Below, piece by piece: positions 62,335 to 63,712 of a stretch of DNA of 63,712 nt. The position numbers were made by a program, and so were the translations under genes. Source of the stretch: Alphaproteobacteria bacterium (GTDB taxonomy: Bacteria; Pseudomonadota; Alphaproteobacteria; UBA8366; Aestuariispiraceae); the NCBI GenBank assembly GCA_006844765.1, contig SPJV01000213.1, forward strand, positions 1 to 63,712. Direction: 5' to 3'. A model generated the notes under the pieces. That model ran no database searches. It had not been told where the DNA came from and saw only the letters and a list, made by a program, of their open reading frames with translations. How positions within the stretch are numbered: position 1 is the first letter of the stretch; the number at the start of each line of letters is the position of its first letter.

Positions 62335-63712
62335 ATGTCGTTGATGGAAATCAAGGATCTGAAGGTCGAATTCCCCAGCCGTCGGGGGCATGTAACTGCC
62401 GTTGCCGGCGTGACATTGACGTTGGAGCCCGGCAAGATTCTGGGTGTCGTCGGTGAATCGGGGGCGGGGAAGTCGACCATCGGTAATGCGGTGATCGGTT
62501 TGCTGGAGCCGCCGGGCGAGATGACGGATGGGGAGGTTTATCTGAAGGGGGAGCGGATCGATACCCTGCCCGAAGATGAGAAGCGTAAGCTGCGTGGCGC
62601 CCGCGTCGGCATGATCTTCCAGGACCCGTTGACTTCTCTCAACCCGTTGCAGACCATCGAGAAGCAGCTGACCGAAACCATCCAGCAGCATCTACCGGTC
62701 TCGGACCAGGAGGCCTTTGATCGGGCCGTGGATTTGCTGGGGCAAGTCGGCATTCCCGACCCTGCCGTCCGGATCAAACAATATCCGCACCAATTCTCAG
62801 GCGGAATGCGGCAACGTGTGGTGATCTCTCTGGCGCTCTGTGCGGAACCGGATGTGATCATTGCGGATGAGCCGACCACAGCGCTCGACGTATCGATCCA
62901 GGCGCAGATCCTCGACGTCATGCGCCGGCTCTGTCGGGAACACCAGGTTGGGATGATGATCATTACCCATGATATGGGTGTGATCGCTGATGTGACGGAT
63001 CGCGTGGCGGTGATGTATCGCGGCCGTGTGGTCGAGGAAGGGACGACGGAACAGATCCTCGGCGCCCCGGAACATCCCTATACAAAGAGCTTGATCAGCG
63101 CCGTTCCCCGCCCGGATGTGCGCCTGAAGCGCTTCCCGATGGTAGATTATATCGAAGCGGCAGAGGAACCCCGTCGGCAGCTCGATCTCCGAACCCATTG
63201 GCTTGGTCAGGCCCGCAGTTTCTCCGGTGGTGGGGCGGAAGGGGATGCTCTGGTCCGTGTTGAAGATCTCTCCATGCGCTTCCTGACGCGCAATTCTTTC
63301 TTCGAATCTAAGCGCCTTTATCTGGATGCCGTGAAGAAGGTTAGCTTCGATATCAAGAAGGGCGAAGTTTTCGGCCTTGTCGGGGAAAGCGGATCCGGTA
63401 AATCCACGGTCGCCCGGATGATTGCCGGTTTGTACAAGCCAACTGGCGGCCAAATCCATTTTGCCGGTGCCGAGTTGACGGCGATCAAATCGGAGCGGGA
63501 GCTCGATGTCTATCGTCGTCAGATGCAGATGATCTTCCAGGATCCATTCTCGTCCCTTAATCCCCGCATGCGGGTGATGAATATCGTGGCGGAGCCTATT
63601 CGCTTTCATAAGTTGACCGACAGCAATGAGGAAACCGAAGGCATTGTGCTGGATTTGCTGGATCATGTCGGATTGGGCGAGCAGGCTGCCTATAAATTTC
63701 CGCATGAATTTT
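62335..63712 (+). CDS. Peptide ABC transporter ATPase with two fused NBDs, cut by the window edge
   Basis: 459 codons are visible. NBD1: Walker A GESGAGKS, signature FSGGMRQR, Walker B VIIADEPTTALD, then the oligopeptide C-extension. NBD2 begins near 63247 with Walker A GESGSGKS and Q-loop IFQDPFSSLNPRM; the window ends at FPHEF, just before its signature. AGGAAGG lies before the ATG at 62335. A fused ATPase is the same layout as in the Yej-like system at 35-37 kb. Confidence 0.93.
   Translation, partial: MSLMEIKDLKVEFPSRRGHVTAVAGVTLTLEPGKILGVVGESGAGKSTIGNAVIGLLEPPGEMTDGEVYLKGERIDTLPEDEKRKLRGARVGMIFQDPLTSLNPLQTIEKQLTETIQQHLPVSDQEAFDRAVDLLGQVGIPDPAVRIKQYPHQFSGGMRQRVVISLALCAEPDVIIADEPTTALDVSIQAQILDVMRRLCREHQVGMMIITHDMGVIADVTDRVAVMYRGRVVEEGTTEQILGAPEHPYTKSLISAVPRPDVRLKRFPMVDYIEAAEEPRRQLDLRTHWLGQARSFSGGGAEGDALVRVEDLSMRFLTRNSFFESKRLYLDAVKKVSFDIKKGEVFGLVGESGSGKSTVARMIAGLYKPTGGQIHFAGAELTAIKSERELDVYRRQMQMIFQDPFSSLNPRMRVMNIVAEPIRFHKLTDSNEETEGIVLDLLDHVGLGEQAAYKFPHEF

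Noticed and set aside
62797..63705. 302-residue minus-strand frame at the window end
   Set aside because: Antisense of the fused ABC ATPase, whose Walker and signature motifs read on the plus strand. The true gene lacks a stop only because the window ends.
1..63712. tRNA or rRNA genes, CRISPR arrays, transposases, phage genes
   Set aside because: I looked for T-loop sequences, regular spacer arrays and transposase or integrase motifs and saw none; reading by eye could still miss a small RNA.

Overview
The window is chromosomal DNA from an alphaproteobacterium. Evidence: hemE lies beside a DUF299 kinase/phosphatase gene; rho, mnmE-mnmG-rsmG-parA-parB, holA-lptE-leuS and the alphaproteobacterial families DUF3576, DUF6489 and DUF2244 follow; and there is a Gram-negative porin plus lipoproteins with lipoboxes. 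The mix resembles marine Rhodospirillales-like bacteria, but species cannot be read from this sequence. I see no tRNA, rRNA, CRISPR array, insertion sequence or prophage.

Layout. (1) 1-16 kb is an origin-proximal core. aroE (start only), maf and the PPDK regulator run leftward. A 490-bp gap with DnaA-box-like sites is the probable oriC. hemE-hemH-hemJ and rho run rightward. After a qor/DUF255 pair on the other strand come DUF6489-mnmE-mnmG-rsmG-parA-parB with two clear parS sites, one inside the rsmG reading frame. (2) 16-22 kb: leuS-lptE-holA, a DUF3576 lipoprotein and a porin with its own terminator, all leftward. (3) 22-31 kb is accessory: a JmjC/cupin oxygenase and TPR-sulfotransferase pair, yggS, an L,D-transpeptidase with an unrecognised repeat-bearing protein, an orphan OmpR-type regulator, an MBL hydrolase and a methyltransferase. 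(4) 30.8-43.8 kb is one uninterrupted leftward run of eleven genes. It holds four glycosyltransferases, a histidine phosphatase, a polysaccharide deacetylase and a small membrane protein, then a Yej-like peptide ABC transporter. Most junctions overlap or are under 35 bp. (5) 44-55 kb holds mixed housekeeping genes: xthA, two glutamine-amidotransferase-fold enzymes, a sterol-desaturase-like hydroxylase, a PfkB adenosine-kinase-like enzyme, an EI24 membrane protein with a lipoprotein, nth, dapB, an FrhB-family Fe-S flavoprotein facing an Asp/Glu-racemase-fold enzyme, and thpR. (6) 55.7-63.7 kb: polA, then a second peptide ABC operon, cut at the window edge.

The best supported special feature is the replication/segregation landscape: candidate oriC at 1.55-2.04 kb and parS sites about 10-12 kb away, beside parAB. 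The less described parts are the glycosyltransferase/peptide-transporter run, the porin/JmjC/sulfotransferase neighbourhood, the repeat-bearing hypothetical protein, and three short tandem repeats, two of which span or adjoin stop codons.
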